Shown one piece after another: positions 34,401-49,241 of a stretch of DNA of 64,000 nt. Below the pieces are notes generated by a model. The model was not told where the DNA came from. It did no database searches and saw only the letters and a list, made by a program, of their open reading frames with translations. Source of the DNA: Drosophila miranda (Eukaryota > Arthropoda > Insecta > Diptera > Drosophilidae). The DNA is taken from positions 23,002,001 through 23,066,000 of the forward strand of contig NC_046675.1 in assembly GCF_003369915.1 (NCBI RefSeq). The letters are read 5' to 3'. How positions within the stretch are numbered: position 1 is the first letter of the stretch; each line of letters opens with the position of its first letter. Both the position numbers and the translations under genes were made by a program.

Positions 34401-36380
34401 GAAGTGGGTGCCCAACTTGAACATTTACGAGTTGTGCATTTAGATGGCAGCCGATGGCGGCCAGGGAAGTCCCATAAAAACAAAGTCGAGGCCATAAAAC
34501 ACAAGAAGATGGCCAACCAAAGTGCAACCAAGAAAAAAATTCGCACATATGAAACATAAAAAAAGTTGCTCCTTGGCGTTTCTTAAATAGTTTTATGCGT
34601 GCCATCAGAAATGTATAAAGGCCGCATAAAATAAGGAAAGGAAACCCAAAAATATCTTTAAAAGGGAAATCACTCGAACTGGGGCGAAGTGTATTGTATT
34701 TTGGTTTATCCCAGCAAAATTCTATGCAAATGAGTTTTGGGCCGATAAAAGTCCTCCGATTTTTATTGTTTTTCGTTCCCAGTCTTTTTCTTTTTGTGTG
34801 CTTCATCTCTCAGAAGCTTCCGCGCGTTGAAGCGTTGGAATTTACCAAAAGCCACAGCCAAACAAAACAAAATGAAGCTGACGAAACGAAAAAGAAAAGT
34901 AGAAAAAAGAAAAGGGGGAAAATGAAAACAAATAGAAAATGCCTTGAAAGTTTTATGCGATTTTGTCTGCCACCGACGGAGGTCCAAGGAGGCGTGACAA
35001 AGGACCAAAGGGTTTGCCTTGGCAGTCTGTCGGAATATCCTGATGAATGTGGTGCCAGAAGATAATGGAAGGAGACTTCTATATATGGGTTCATATATTT
35101 CCATTTCTGCTGTCTGTTCTTAGGGGAAAGCGCGTGAGACAAATTCACTCGGGGGAGGGGTGCAGAGTATTAAGTTTTTCCTTAGTTGAGCAAAGTGTTA
35201 CAATTTGAATTATAATAAAATTAGGAATATTTGTAGAATCAAAAGTGAGTGAAAGCCTACAACCGCAGCTTTCCTTTAACATTGCGATTTATAGGGTCTT
35301 ACTTTAGCTATTCATTTTAGTTATAAATATAAAAATATAAAACACACATATCAAGAATAAGATATATTGTGTGACTAGTGTGTTAAATATAGGTTGTAGC
35401 ACTAGGATCAGCACCAAATAAATAAACAGGCTAGTGCCAGTTCACTCTTCCTGGTAAAACATCAGGAGCAACTGGAACCGTGCTAAAGCTTTAATCAAAT
35501 GTCAATAATTGATCATAATCGGAAGAGCTTCCGCGCCCGATAGGGCTTATCAGAAGCAGCCAAAGAATGATTAGCTGAATCAATGATGCGAGGAAGAGCG
35601 GCCAGGAAAACAAACCGGCAAGTGACAGGCAAATACAGGTAAAACGTAATTAATGCACCCTCATTCAGACTAGACCCAGAATGAACTGTGAGAGAGAACT
35701 GAGTAGTCCACATGGGGGTCATGGCTGTGGTATCGTGGTTTTTATAACCAGTTGGGGTTAAAAATAAACTAAACATATCTAAAAAAAAAGAGGAGTTACA
35801 ATCTCTTCGTATTTCCCTCTCTCTCTATCTCTTTATATATATATTTGGGTTGGAACTCCCTCTTTGTCTCCCACTCATTTGGTTATCAAGTTAATAAACG
35901 TAAAATGAGCTTGTCCTAGCAGCAATAATAATGAAATTTCTTCACCCGGTCACGGGTGCGGACAATGTCAATCTCTCCTTTTTTTGGATGTGTCAGCTTT
36001 TTGCTTTTGTTAGGCGTATTCCAGTTTTAAATGCTTTTGAAGAACTCCATAAAATACACTTCTAGGTTTATCTTGTTTTCAAGATAAAGGTCTCTGAAAT
36101 ATTATGTAAATTAGTTATTTGGCTAATTTTCCTTTAAGACTAAAACGGAATTTTTGTTTGGTTTTCGGAATGTTCTTTTTACATAAGCGAGGCCATACTT
36201 TAGAATTATATTTATCATAATATTTAGGAGTGCAGGGTATTCAAAAACTCTTAAGCTACTGGAATCCCCTTATTATTGCTGGAGTGTTGATTATAACGAT
36301 AAGCTCCTTTAACCACAGGCATGCAAATTGCTTGTGCACAAAACCCTTAAATTTAACTGCTTCTGTCCCCCTAAAATACA

Positions 36381-36400
36381 TACACACACACACACACACA
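36381..36400. repeat. (CA)n microsatellite
   Basis: An uninterrupted CA run in non-coding DNA. Confidence 0.8.
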
Positions 36401-39400
36401 TGTTTATAAATGCTTGCTATATGTGTGTGTCTATATGTAAATGAGTGGAATGGAAAAAGTCCTCGGCAAATTCAATTTGATTCGCTTCCTTTTCCGTTTT
36501 CCCACCTCATTGGAACCTTTTCTAGTTCAGCACACTTGACACTTGAGATGCTCTTGAGATGGTCTGTTTCCTCCCTCTCTTTTCACCTGGGCTTACTTAT
36601 ATATCCCAGTCTCCTCTTCTTCTCTTGCGTGGGTGTGTGTGCTCGGTGAACTGGTAAACAGCTGACATGGCCACTCAATCTCCTATGCCGGAGGCAACAG
36701 GTGAACAACAGGCATTCTGCTTATTGAAATGTTTTCGACACTTTTTTGATTGACGCCAGCAAAATAGAAACGAATATTTTCTGCTTTCTTTTCTCTTAAA
36801 TTTGTCAGTTTTAAAGCTGAAAGAAGGCAAGTAAAGGTCTTTCAGGCCTTCTTTTGTTGTTTGAAAACTGGCAGGTTGGAAAGATTTTTGCCGCATTTAT
36901 TAATGGACAAATTTTTAGGTCAACATTGTTACGTTCTTTTGTGAAAGAAAAGCTTTTATTTATGTAAGAGTTGAATGAATATTTTGACAAATTATGGTAC
37001 TTCCAGCGAACACTGGACTGGGACTGCTCTTAGCCAAGGACTTTTTGTACTTCTTTTGAGACTTCTAACAGCGGTGTCCGTTCAAATGCCAGATATGTAC
37101 ATATATAAGAAATAACTTTTATCTGAACGTAAGGAAATAGTTTCCAATTTATTTTACTCGGAATATGTAACACAAGTACAATATGAATAAGTTTCATTAG
37201 GAAATAAAATATCCACACTTTTGAAACTCCTGTCAAAACCAAAGAAGCTGCTTATCGTTCAATGCAATTACGTAATTATTAAAATGTTCGCCTCTTCGCT
37301 GCATAAATCACGACACGCACGTGTCGATTATGTGTGCCAAAAAAGTGGCCAGAAAATACAAAAGGCAGCCAGCCCTACCCCAAAAAAGCCACAGCACCGA
37401 AGGCCAAGAAAAGTTGGCCAGAACAATTGAGGAAAGTTTTACCCCGGCTCCCTCCCCCCAATCCTCCGCCAAACTCTGGCTAATAATCTTCTCAGGCTGA
37501 AAATGCCCTGCAGTGTAGGCTGTGTGGCCCAATAATTCATTCTTGATTTCAGCTTTAGTCCAGTTGGAGGTTGAAGTTTTTTTTTTCGATTTCGATTCTT
37601 GCGGTGGTCCACAGCTGTCATCCCCCCAGCTGGTCTGCAGCATATCTGTGCTCTAATTTGCATTTTTATGTCTGTAAGTGATATTTCTTTGCACTTTTTC
37701 GTCCTCTTTCTATCCGTCTTTTTCCTCTGAAGCAGCCACAGCAGGCAGCAGCCAAGTGGAATACGGAATTTTTATGTTCAGTCACAAGAGTAAGTGAATA
37801 TTTTTGGTTTGGGCTGTGGAATGTGAGCTGTGTAATGTGTGTAAAAAGGAAGAAAATCCTCCTGCTTGGTGTGATAAATCCTGAATTATTAAATATACAT
37901 AAATCAAGAGAAAATGCTATCACTGCTGCTGGGAAAAGCGATATGTGGAGAGATCCAGTAACTAACAGCATTAAAATTGCATAGCATACTTTTTCATTTC
38001 GCCTGCCATGTGTGGCCCAAAGCTAAACCCCCGAATCGATATCATATATTACCTTCTCAAGCACTGTTCTTGCTGTTGTTTTTATGGCCTTATTTGCATA
38101 ATCAGCTTACAACTAATTAAGAGGCAATCAACCAGAGATGGTGAGAGATACACGACTAAGGCATATTCAAAAGAAGGTAAGGTATCTTTGAAGCAGATAG
38201 AGGACTGCCTTACCGTCTGTTGAACATGCCTTGAATACCACAATGGTAATCTGCCAAAGCAAAACTCTCAACAATCTGGCAAAATACACACATTGGCACC
38301 TGGTCCCCCATCACCATTACCTCATACTTCCCGTCCCTTCATTGCCTTTCACCTGCACCTGTTACACGCGCAGACAGACAGGAGAGAACTCATGGTGGAG
38401 ATAGAGATAGAACCAGGACCCAATCAGTGCTGGCACAAAATGGAATTTTCTCTTCTTTAATAGAAAACGGAAATGAAGTCTCTGAATATGCAAGTTGCGG
38501 GTGGATCAGTGTACGTAGATGCCTCTGTATGAGTGGGCTTAGGCAAAAGCAGTTATTGAGAAGTAAAGTCAGTCTGTTGGATTCAACATGATTTGATTGG
38601 ATTTAGGATATGGTGGATATTTTGATATTTGCCTGAAAGTACATAAGTTTGCCATAAATTTGGTTCTGGGTGATGGAAAAGTTGAAATAAGTAGAAGTAC
38701 CATCCTCAATGCAAGTAAAATAATAACATATCGCAATGGAATTCCAATAGCACTTAGCATATTTTGTATAATCGATTCTTGTAGCATCCATATTGCATAT
38801 GTACACGCACATACACATGTAACATTCCTCTTGCTTATATTGCATTGCTTCGCTCTTTTCTCGCTGTCAGTTCAACTCGTCGTCAAACGAGGAACATCTC
38901 AAGGCCAGAAAGAATTGCCGTCGCGTAGAGCAACATTTCGTATTGAATTGTACTATCTTATTTTTCCGACACCTTTTCTTGATACCATTAAATTTAAAAG
39001 AGGTTTAAAGATAGAGAAATGTCTTAGGAAATCTTCCCAACCTTCGTTTTCTTTCAGCGAACCTTCTACCTACTGTTTGCCGCCTTTCACTTCCTCTGAT
39101 TTATGTAGACTGAACAAATTAGCACTTAAAACTTTTCTGTCTTCGAGCCTTTGGCTTTAATTGGCAAGGTAAATAATGAACCTGAAGATAAAGAGAGCAA
39201 CTCTTTAAGGCAGTTTCCTAGCCACCAAAGTTTAACTCCATTGGTGAATTTAAAGTGTAGGGGCAGCAGAGGATTACAATTTTTCCAAATGTTTCAGTAG
39301 ATACATTTTGCATACGCCGTGTGGGCCCCATATGGAATGCACTCTATTGAATGACGAGTGCGTATACGCAGCGTTCGTCGTCGAGTTACGTACACGCAAC

Positions 39401-42149
39401 TTTAGCCAGAATGAGATTTAATGTGTTTCGTCAGGAACTGTTGGTGTCTAGGCGCTAATTTGATATCAGCCAAGGGTAAACACAGAGCCCCACATCCAGA
39501 CCGGGTCTAGTGGCTGTGTCTGTCAGGTTAATAGCTATCTCCCCGCGCTGCCACTCTTCCCCCTCTCGCTCTCCTCTTGCCAGCATCCAGCTGTCCCATT
39601 AAAAGGTCTCTAAACTCATATGCATTTGTCTCACGTGTCAAGCCATGTCGTTTATTGCCTATCTGATGAGTAGCTAGGGGTACAGCAAAGTGTAGGGTAT
39701 GGTAAGGGGGGACGACACCACCACGTTTGCCGCTCATTAATTTCCATCGTGTAGGTTTTTAATGAAGACGAGTGCCTGGGAAAGGGCTCCCGTTCGGAAC
39801 AGTCGGAAATAATTTATGCTAAGCCAGAAAGTTAACCCGCTGCTTGTTAACCGTATTACGCCTTGAGCCATCCTTCTCCTTGTGCTCTGAAAAATAACCC
39901 AAAAATAATGAGGGACAAACATCCTTTAGACAGGCAGGGCCAAAAGTTTTTTCGTAAAATTTTAATCACTTGACTTATTTCAATTATGAATAATTAGCGG
40001 GGGAAAGCATGGGTATGTAAATTTATACTCAAGATAATTTTGAGGTAACGGATAGGATAACCTACTAATATTTAAGGCCAAAGGTTGTCAAATTGATTCA
40101 AGGAATTTTGGTTTGATAAATATATGTATATTCAAAATATGGCTTACAAAGGTTATAGTATACTACAGACTCATTCCAATTCCGACATTCAAAGTCATTC
40201 AGCGAATATATAATACACAAAATCACAATACAAAAATTATATTCAAGACAAGTAGCTAAAAGTAATTGCATTCATATGTGTATATTATACACTGACAAAA
40301 AAATGGAATACTAAGAAGAATAACATTAAATATAACTTACTTTGATTTACTTTTTATATTTTTAATTCACTTCATATAAATGTACTCAAACGTCTTTTTA
40401 ATATAGTTACAATATTTTACGAGCAAAATATTGAATAATCTGCTCATCCGAAAGTGCTGATTGATGCTATGGGCGAAGAATGTCCACATTGTCATTTGCA
40501 ACCGTATAGGGAGTACAATATAATTAATTTAACCTAAACATCTATTTCCAAGTATAAACAAATTTTAAATAAAAATATTATTAAAATTGTAGAAAATTTA
40601 TTTAATTTATGTATAAGAAATTCAGTTTAGCTATAAAAAATATTTATTTCAATATGAAATATAACTAGATCAAATACAAACCAATTTCATTTTAATATTT
40701 CCACTCACGGTGCAAAAATAAAAGAATAAATATATAAATCTAAATGTAACTAACCTGCTTCCCAGAACAAACCAAATTGCAAGAAATTCCGTTAAAACCA
40801 ATACAGAAGGCAAATCCAAATCCCTAGAAAAACCAAGTCTGAGAACAGAAAAAACAAAGAAAAAACATAAAAGACGGGACCTAAAATAATAGAGCAAGTG
40901 CCCCTAAGGGCATTTAAGCGGCTTGACTTGATTTAAATTTTCCATTTACTTTCCGAAAGGAAATAAAATGTTTAAGCCAAGGATCCCTCTGTCCCTCTCA
41001 AAGGACGCACAAACATAGACCGCGTATAGGGAGATAGCCCACACTAAGACAAACTAATCACCGTTGACAGTAGTAAAACGAATGAAATACACCCCTGGAC
41101 GAGTGGATATAGGACCACACATTGGGCAGGCAGCAGGAAGTAGAAGAAACCATACAAAATCCGATTTTATAGCATCTGTACTAGTATGTGTGAGGGTTTG
41201 GCTTTCCCTTTGTGCTTTTTATTTTCCTTTTAATTTAAGTTGATGCGCTCAAAGTGCAAATAAAGGCAAAAGATTTATAAACAGAGCATGGGCATCTGGC
41301 TTTCTCTTTTGTCCACTAAGTGAAATATTTACACAGTCAAGAAAACAAGAATACCGACAGCAAACAGTCGCAGCACAAAAATATAACAACACAAAAACAG
41401 TCGCTACAACAAGTATAACAACGGAAACAGTCACCTCAATAAGTATGACAACAGCAACGGCAACAGCAACAGCAACAGCAAACTAAAACTTAAACCGCAG
41501 TAGCACATGTGAGCTACCCAAAAGCAAACAAAAGCATTTCTTTTTTCTCTGTTTTTACATGAGTTTCCAGGCGGAATTTTCCTCCTTTTTTTAGGCACTT
41601 TCGCCGCAACAAAACGAACCACAAATGCCCCTAAAAATGTGTTGGGAGGAAATGTATTTCGGTCATAAAATTTCCGTGCCTGCAATTTCGAATGGAATTT
41701 TGAGCTTTAAGTAAAATTTAAGTAAATGGCACAACGTAAATTTGTCTCTTTCTTTTGGTCGGTTTGAACTCAATTTTGCTGAGATTTTCAAGGCAATTCA
41801 TTTAATGAAGATGCTTGAAAGAGAAATTGAAACTTGCATGTCAGGAGGGTAAATTTGTTAAGTAAATTCTGTGTACTCTGTGTCCTTTGTATTCAACCTT
41901 TGTTAGTTTTGTTAGGCGATGCTATAAATATTTCGCAGTCCAAGCAGACAATATCTGTCCCTTTCCTTCTTTATGTGGATTTTTGTAAGCATACAAATAT
42001 TTAAGCTGCTCAGTTGAAGCTTGAAAAAAGGATAATGAGCCGACATATGTTATGCCCAAAAAATGAGGATAACCAAGGCAGTGAACAAACAAATGAAATC
42101 CAGAGGAGGAGACACATAAGAGAGTTTAAGTCAAGCATGTCGACTATGG

Positions 42150-42378
42150 GATACCCAGTAGCTCAATAAGAGGACAAGAGAATTTAAGCATATTCCTTTG
42201 AAAAACTCGCATCTTCAATATTGGTGATACTGGAGATATATAAACCAAATTTATATCTTCAAACTATTATCGTCTATTGGATCCATTTTTATATTCATAC
42301 TTACATATACATGCTTCATAAGGTCGGAAGTGGATGATTCTGACTATTAAACCTGAAGTGTACAGGGTATCCACCGCC
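42150..42378. repeat. Possible repeat bounded by GGGATACCC / GGGTATCC
   Basis: ATGGGATACCCAGTAGC on the left and GTACAGGGTATCCACC on the right form short inverted ends around 220 bases of AT-rich non-coding DNA. This is the same style as the remnant at 25.45 kb. The ends are too short for certainty. Confidence 0.3.
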
Positions 42379-45300
42379 TAAAGGCAGACAAAACAAATTT
42401 TCCGCCTTGGGGCAGCATATTTAAAAATTACACAGAAACAGAGGGAGAGAAAAAAAGGAAATGTGCCTAAAGCGTCCTGTCACTCAGGAAAAGCAGGGAA
42501 TGAGCGAATATGTCTACTATAGTAGAGCAAGAAGTGAAGGAGAGAGAAAAAGAGACTGAGAGAGAGTAGAGGGAAGCGAGAACAGCTAATAATATTTATG
42601 GCGCTCATTTTAATACCAACTGTCAACACAAAAATAATGTGCATCTCCACATATGAGGATTCCATTTGACGTGGGTGTGTCTGTGTTCGTGTGTTTAGGT
42701 GTCGGTGTGTGCGTGAGAAAGAGCTCTCTAACGTTACGCGGCTTAGCTTCTCGCTCAAAAAATGACACAGAGCAATGTGTGAAAGGAGCACTGGCTGAGA
42801 GCTGTTGTTGTATTTAATTTGTAATAAAAATAAAGTGCACATTTATGGAACGAGACACGAAGTCAGGTAAAGGCCAAATGAATTGGTTTCGTTTTGGAAC
42901 TTTTGCGACGGAATCGTGTAAGCACAAGACATTGTTTAGCCGAGACAAATCCTATAAAGCTATCGTATAGGTCCCATCCTATACGTCCTTACTAAATGGA
43001 TCAAATATTACAATTCGAGAGTAAAATAAACAAAATAAAAATAGACCAAAATTGACTGTCAAATCGCAAAAGTCTGTGCTCCGGCTTTCGTAAATTGTAC
43101 GATTTTAAAACCCATTGCCATAGCACATAACGAATATGTAAATACACACCAACACATAAATATATTAATAAAATTAAAAATTATTTCTAACTGCATCTCA
43201 AATTTTACTTCACCCAAATAAAAAAAAAAAAACAAGAACAAATTGCGAATTCCCGTTGACAGATAAGATATGGATATCAATAGTTGACACTCGCGAATTT
43301 TCCGTATTCGTTTGGTTTCATAATAACTAAAATATTTCCATTTCCAAAAGGTAATTTCGTTCCCAGTAAAATATTGAAAAACAATTTTGGAATGAAACAC
43401 TATCGAAAGCGAAAAGTTGCGAAAACCGCAGCATGGCTGTATATACATATATTTAATTTTGTATGAAAGTGAGGTTCATATCAAACTCGCAGTTGACTGG
43501 AAAAATCTAAGATCTATGAGCTTCATCCAAGTAATTAATATTCCCTTTGACCCAAGAAAGTATTTCAGCAACACTTCACCTAGAGCTTATTTTATCATTT
43601 CTTTTACACCTCCAACTTTTTAAGCTTCACATCTCTAAGGCTTCCCCATAATTTCCCAACAACCAACCAACTTTGAAATCCTATACAAATATTCTCCTTA
43701 AAATAAATTTAAAGCGAACAGTATTTAAATAACAAAACAAATTTTTATCAGGCCCCAATGAAATTTAATACCAAGGGTACTCCGAAATAAAAGCAGCACA
43801 ATTCCCATCCATTGTTTGCCGAAAACAAAGAGAAAAATAAATGTAATTGGGATTAAAATTAGGTAATCTTTTACGCATTTTCTCAGGTGTTGGAATTTTC
43901 CCCTCGCCTTTTTCGGAGTCTGCTTAAAGTGCTCTGGTCTCTATCCCGCAGACGGATGGTGGAAATTTTATTAGTCAAGCTTTGAGGAATTTCAAGCTGA
44001 ATTGCAGTCTCTGCTCAAGTTTAATTAAAATTATTTCACTGGCATCTGCCGAGTGTTTTCAATTTGATTAAATGAAATGTGCAATTTCTTTGCTTCCTCC
44101 GACCCTGCGAAAGAAGATGGAACCACAAAAAGAAAGATATAGAGACAGAGCAAGCAAAAGTTTCCATTTCATTTTTTGCACTTTGTCAAATAAACTTGAC
44201 TGCAGAAAGTCAAGACCCTTTTTTGTGGTTCACCAAGGCAGAAGAAGTCAAATGATGTGATGGTTGCCAAGGTGCCCCACGGCTTTGACAGTTTTCTTTT
44301 TTTATTGATAGAACGATTTCACACACCAAAGACGAAACTGGAAACCGCATCACAAATAAACCCAAAGAGTTTCTCCGAAAACGGCATTTGATAGCGTTTC
44401 AAAAAGTTATCGTTTCGCATTGCATACTTTGAAGAGCCCATCACGTGCGTATCCCTATCCTTCTATGTGTGTTCCTGCGGTGTATGGGAGTGTGTGTGTG
44501 TATTTGGCATGTTTAATCAGGCAGAAACCATAAGCAAATAGGCAAATTGTTTGCAAATAAACCAGTATGAAAAGTTTACGAGACCATTTGAAATGCTGAC
44601 GTGCAAAGAGAGTGAAAAAACTCAGATGGCTTTTGTCTGAGATAAAACATTGTCTGCGGGAAGGAAGGGAAATTCGTTTGATAATGCTCTTAAAAAGTTT
44701 CGTATTTGTTGAATGTGTGGGCGAAAAGTGTATCGAAACCTTTTCTGGTAGCTTATTTAAAGTGTTAGTTTTGTCAGTGTTTATTAGCTCTTTAATACCC
44801 GTATGTAAAGTTAATGTGCTCACTTTTGCTCACTTTTACACATGTTGCTGCCTTGATAATTAAGTGTCTTCTGAATAATTGATTATATTAAGCTCTGATT
44901 AAGTGAGGAATATGTTGCTTTTAGCATTCAAAAGCTTGAATTATACATACATGGAGAAATCAATTCCAAATTCCTTTTATCATATTAAAAGCAGTTTCCA
45001 CCTACTTTAGCCAGTGATAAACAACTGCAACTGATGGTTTCAACGGTATGCAAATTCAAAGCTCTGCTGACACTTGCATTATTAGCAGTATAATTTTCTC
45101 CTTATGTTCTTCAAGCTATCATTAAGGTACAAGTAGCTGCATCATCATCCACTTTTTCTGCTCCTGATGGCGGTCGCAATAAACGATTATTTGCTTAGTG
45201 CATACCCCTATCTCACATCTGCTAGTCTCAAAGCAAATTCACAAAAGGGACAGAGCAAGGCAGAATTTCCAGTACCGCTTTATTAGAAGAGCCTTGAAAG

Positions 45301-47094
45301 CTTGAAGAGCTCCCTATTTCAATGTGGCACTTCTATCTATTTACATCTCCCAGAACTCCGGTCGTGTTCAGCAACAATAACTTAATTTAAGCAAAATCTA
45401 CAACTAAAGTAAAAGCGTTTTCAATACCTTACCTTTTATAAATATACGCTTGCTTTTTGCATCTCTCTCTCTCTCTTTAATGTAATTTTCAATCTGCAAA
45501 GCAGAGACTGCGCTGCTTTGAGCGACAGAGGCTGAAGTGCGCCATCGTACAATGCGGCTCATATAAATAGCGAAATGAGAGTACATACATATGTACATAT
45601 TCCTTGAAGACAAAAATAAAATCCAAAATAATAAGAACTTTTGATAAAGTTTTCCTGCCAATACTTTGTTATTTGTGGGATACAAAATTTGAATAACAAT
45701 TTACTTCTATCATCCCAACAGATAATTTACTTGGCCCCCATGTTCCCTTTACGGTCCATAAATAACTCAATGTACACAGATCCGACTGGGTGACTGAACC
45801 ATAACATTTGATCGGTTGATTGACAAAAACAGTCATGCCGCAGTCTTGTGGCGTTGGCATGAAAAACAAGATGACAGGCTCCCGTTTGCTTTCACAGAAA
45901 TGACTAGCAATTGATGCGTTAACCCCAATTTGATTTGTCTGATTGTCAAATGTACAGTCTTTCAAGTGGCTTCTTTGCTCCCATCCATTCTTTCCGATTC
46001 CCCGACACAGCTGCCCAGATTACTGTTCATTAACATACTACAATAGCAACAACATTGACGGGTCCCGGTCCCTGGCCTGTCTGTCAACAGAATCGGCGAA
46101 AACAATACCAATAGCAAAACCGTCTGAGTGCCATACAATGGCCGCTATGGTCGATGCATGTGCCGGCTCCCTGAAATACAAACAAGTAAATAAATATGCT
46201 TCAGTTCAGCATAAATATTGTTCGTTTTTTGGGGTGGCTTATAGAGCTGCAGATGTTGACCCACATTTTTGGGGAGAGAGAATATAACGGCAAAGAACGT
46301 CTCTCTAGCTTAAAGTGTAGGGCAAACACGAGAGAAAGCAAACAATAAAGGAACTCTTTAAGTGAAAGGACATGTGGGTAAGTATGTTCAAGGGTTCATT
46401 TTTGAGGGCGTCTTTAAGATGGGATAAGTTAGATAAGCTTATAGGAAAGCATCCTCTTAATATATTGAATTCTTAAAGAGTATATAAAAGGATGTATAAG
46501 GTATAAGGAAAGGATTTTTAAATATAAACGTTAAAGTAATCGATGTAAAACCGTCAATTAAATTTATATTCTAAGAGATATCTTTCAGACCAAAGATCAA
46601 CATCGAAACTGAGAGAAAAATGGCATAGAAAAAAGAAATACACCCATATTTAAATAAAAAATTTAGCGGCTATGTACAAATATAATTTAAATAAATAAAT
46701 TTCTCTTTGATTTGAACATAAATGTATTCAAAAGTATTTTTAATACGGATCATATAATCGAAACTCATCCATTTTTACATTTCCATGTTTAGTGCAATTA
46801 TAATTATTAATATTACAATTATTATAATAAAAAAATATTCGATTCCCAGGACTTTTTCTCTGGGAAAAGATTTCAGTGAGGCGGAATCTGTCAATCGGCT
46901 ACAAAGAAACGGATCGGTAAACATTTTTTGAAATTCTCTTCAATAAAAAAAGGCTCGAACTTTTCATTTCATTTCGCATTTGCAGCGCAATATAATTCAT
47001 TTCAATATCTAAATTGTAATGCCAAATGCAGCTCAATAAATCAAGAATAACTGCATAAATCATATTGGCCTACTTTTGTTAATTTCCTATGGAT

Positions 47095-47116
47095 ATGTAT
47101 GTATGTATGTATGTAT
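47095..47116. repeat. (GTAT)n microsatellite
   Basis: Five tandem GTAT units in AT-rich intergenic DNA. Confidence 0.8.
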
Positions 47117-48904
47117 ATGTATAGATTACCAGCTGCAAAAAGTATCCCAAGCAGCCCCAAAACTACGGCTGTACGAGTAGTCGTTATCTTTTTGCACAAT
47201 TTTTGCATGCTGCGGTGACTGTCAACAAATTGATTTTCAATTTTTATGCTTGCCTAAACGGAAAATTCACAAACAGGGGGAAAACACGACAACGACAAAC
47301 GGTTTTGTGTGTGTATGTGTTTGGTTGGCATTGGCAATGCATTTATTATAAATGAGGAAAAGGCGGAAAGTTCGAGCGGCCATGGGTCCTACTCTCGACA
47401 GTAAACATTGAGCAGTTCCCCGAATTTGTTCTTTCTGCTCGGTCCCGTAAGTAGAATGCAAATATTCATCGAATTTCCATATATATTCGTTTATGAATTT
47501 GTTTTTCGATTTGAAAAGCTTATGGAAATCTCCTGGGGAAGAGTAAATTATATTTTCTTTGAATTTAAGAGACAAGGATTCTTAAAGATTGCTTTTTAGG
47601 TGAGGATTCACTATTTTCTATGCTAATTTAGGCTTATACATTTATCCAAATATGTAGGTGTAATTTGTGTTGACAGCCTAATTTATGCACAGCCATTCCG
47701 CCATCTCTGCCAGCATGCAAACATTTTGTATTTGTTTTTTAAAGGGTGGAAAATGTAATTATGGTGAAGCCCAGACAAGTTTGCTGCAGATATGTATGTC
47801 AGGAAAATGTATAATGCATTTGCTTAAATATTTGATTTTTACGGACAGGAATTAATGGCCATGTTGTCAGAAGGTGTTTTCTGATAGGTATAATACAAAA
47901 ATGACATTTCAAGCGCATAAATATGTAATATTTACGATTACCATCTATTAGTTTAATATAAGCCTAAAAATTGGGGAAAATATTATATATTTCAGAATTT
48001 AAAGTCACACAATTTTCCCATCAACGATATGCTTTTAAAATTAACTGTATCGGGAAACCTTGTTCCAATCAACGTCCAACTTAAATTTCCAAAAAATTCG
48101 AAAACATTGAAACTCCATTTCCACATTAAAGCTTTAGAACGAAGAGGGAAAAATTGAACATTTTTCGGGCCCCTATACACACACACACAGAGGGCGACAT
48201 ATACGCACAGCTCGTTCATAATTCACGTGACAGAAGGAGGCCCCGAAAGCGCCACAAAGCCCACTCAGTGCTTCTTTCGAAAGAGACCTGAAAGTAATCA
48301 CTTCCGCATCCCTGGACATGCTTGTGGCAAGCCCCAAGGCTGCCGCTACTGCGGAAATTGGGAAAGGGTTGACCTTCGTTTCATGCAGATTTGGCTGCGG
48401 TGACAGTGGGTGCCGGACGAACAAAGCTTATTCAATATAATGTTTATGACAAATGACCTGAACAACGGCCCTGAAGATTCTCTCCTCTTAAATTGTTCGC
48501 GGCTAAAGTTACGCAGCTCGCGATGAAACGAAGATGGATATGTCTTCCAGCTAATCACTTGCCGCATCGTTGCCATGGATTTTCCGGGCTACTCCGGCTG
48601 GACACATTAATCAGTTTATGGCTGATCAATCAATGCTGCAGTCCAAGGAACTGTAAAAGGAGAAAAACACCAGCTTAAGGCTTAATCTAAGAGTTTGTTT
48701 TTTTTTTTGCACGGCATTTGTGGGGTATGAATTTTTACGTATAGGTATATTCCAATCTTATGGATGTTTGTAGTGCTAAATAAAAATAATAAGCCAAAAT
48801 GTATAAGAAATAAAAAATAGATATTTTCCTTTCGCAATGGAATTTGAAAATTTCACCAAGGATAGACCTAACTGTGAAGAAACAAATTTTTAAATACTCT
48901 TGTT

Positions 48905-49045
48905 TCAGTGTCAGTAACAGATATTGATTCAATGAATTGCCTATTGATACTGATCAAGAATATATATACAGTTTATGAGGTCAGAAACTCTTCCTTTACT
49001 CTTTGGGAGCCTGTCCCACAACAGAGTAGCGGGTATTCCATATTC
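48905..49045 (+). repeat. Fragment of the TATACCC interspersed repeat, 3' part
   Basis: TTGATACTGATCAAGAATAT, then ATATACAGTTTATGAGGTC and AGAAACTCTTCC, followed by AGTAGCGGGTATTCC, corresponds to the far end of the same repeat family as the copy at 11.4 kb. It is diverged and non-coding. Confidence 0.55.
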
Positions 49046-49241
49046 GTTTTACTTTCACACTATTCTTACTTGCTTCCCTCAATTATCCGTGAAAGTGCAC
49101 AAAACGTAGTTGGAGCTGCAGAAGCAGAGCTGAAAGAGGAATAAGTTTTACTACTACTACTTACCAGCATTTTTCTTTTAGTTTTGACTTACGCTTTTGT
49201 CGCGTTGCCCTGTTGGTGGTTCAGGTGTTGTGGCTGAGATA

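Larger units (their letters stand above)
24746..48904. other. About 24 kb non-coding DNA between GlyS and the repeat at 48.9 kb
   Basis: No large gene was recognised. Open frames are short and mostly lack flanking splice signals. It holds AT-rich DNA, CA and GA runs, several old repeat scraps (about 25.45-25.64, 29.28-29.42 and 42.15-42.38 kb) and GC-richer islands near 30.95-31.60 and 39.30-39.42 kb. The stretch may be regulatory DNA or large introns with untranslated exons of GlyS or another gene. Confidence 0.45.

Noticed and set aside
38597..39160. 187-codon open frame on the plus strand
   Set aside because: It starts at TTG rather than ATG, has poor codon use, and has no splice context or recognisable motif. 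Its composition follows the AT-rich background.
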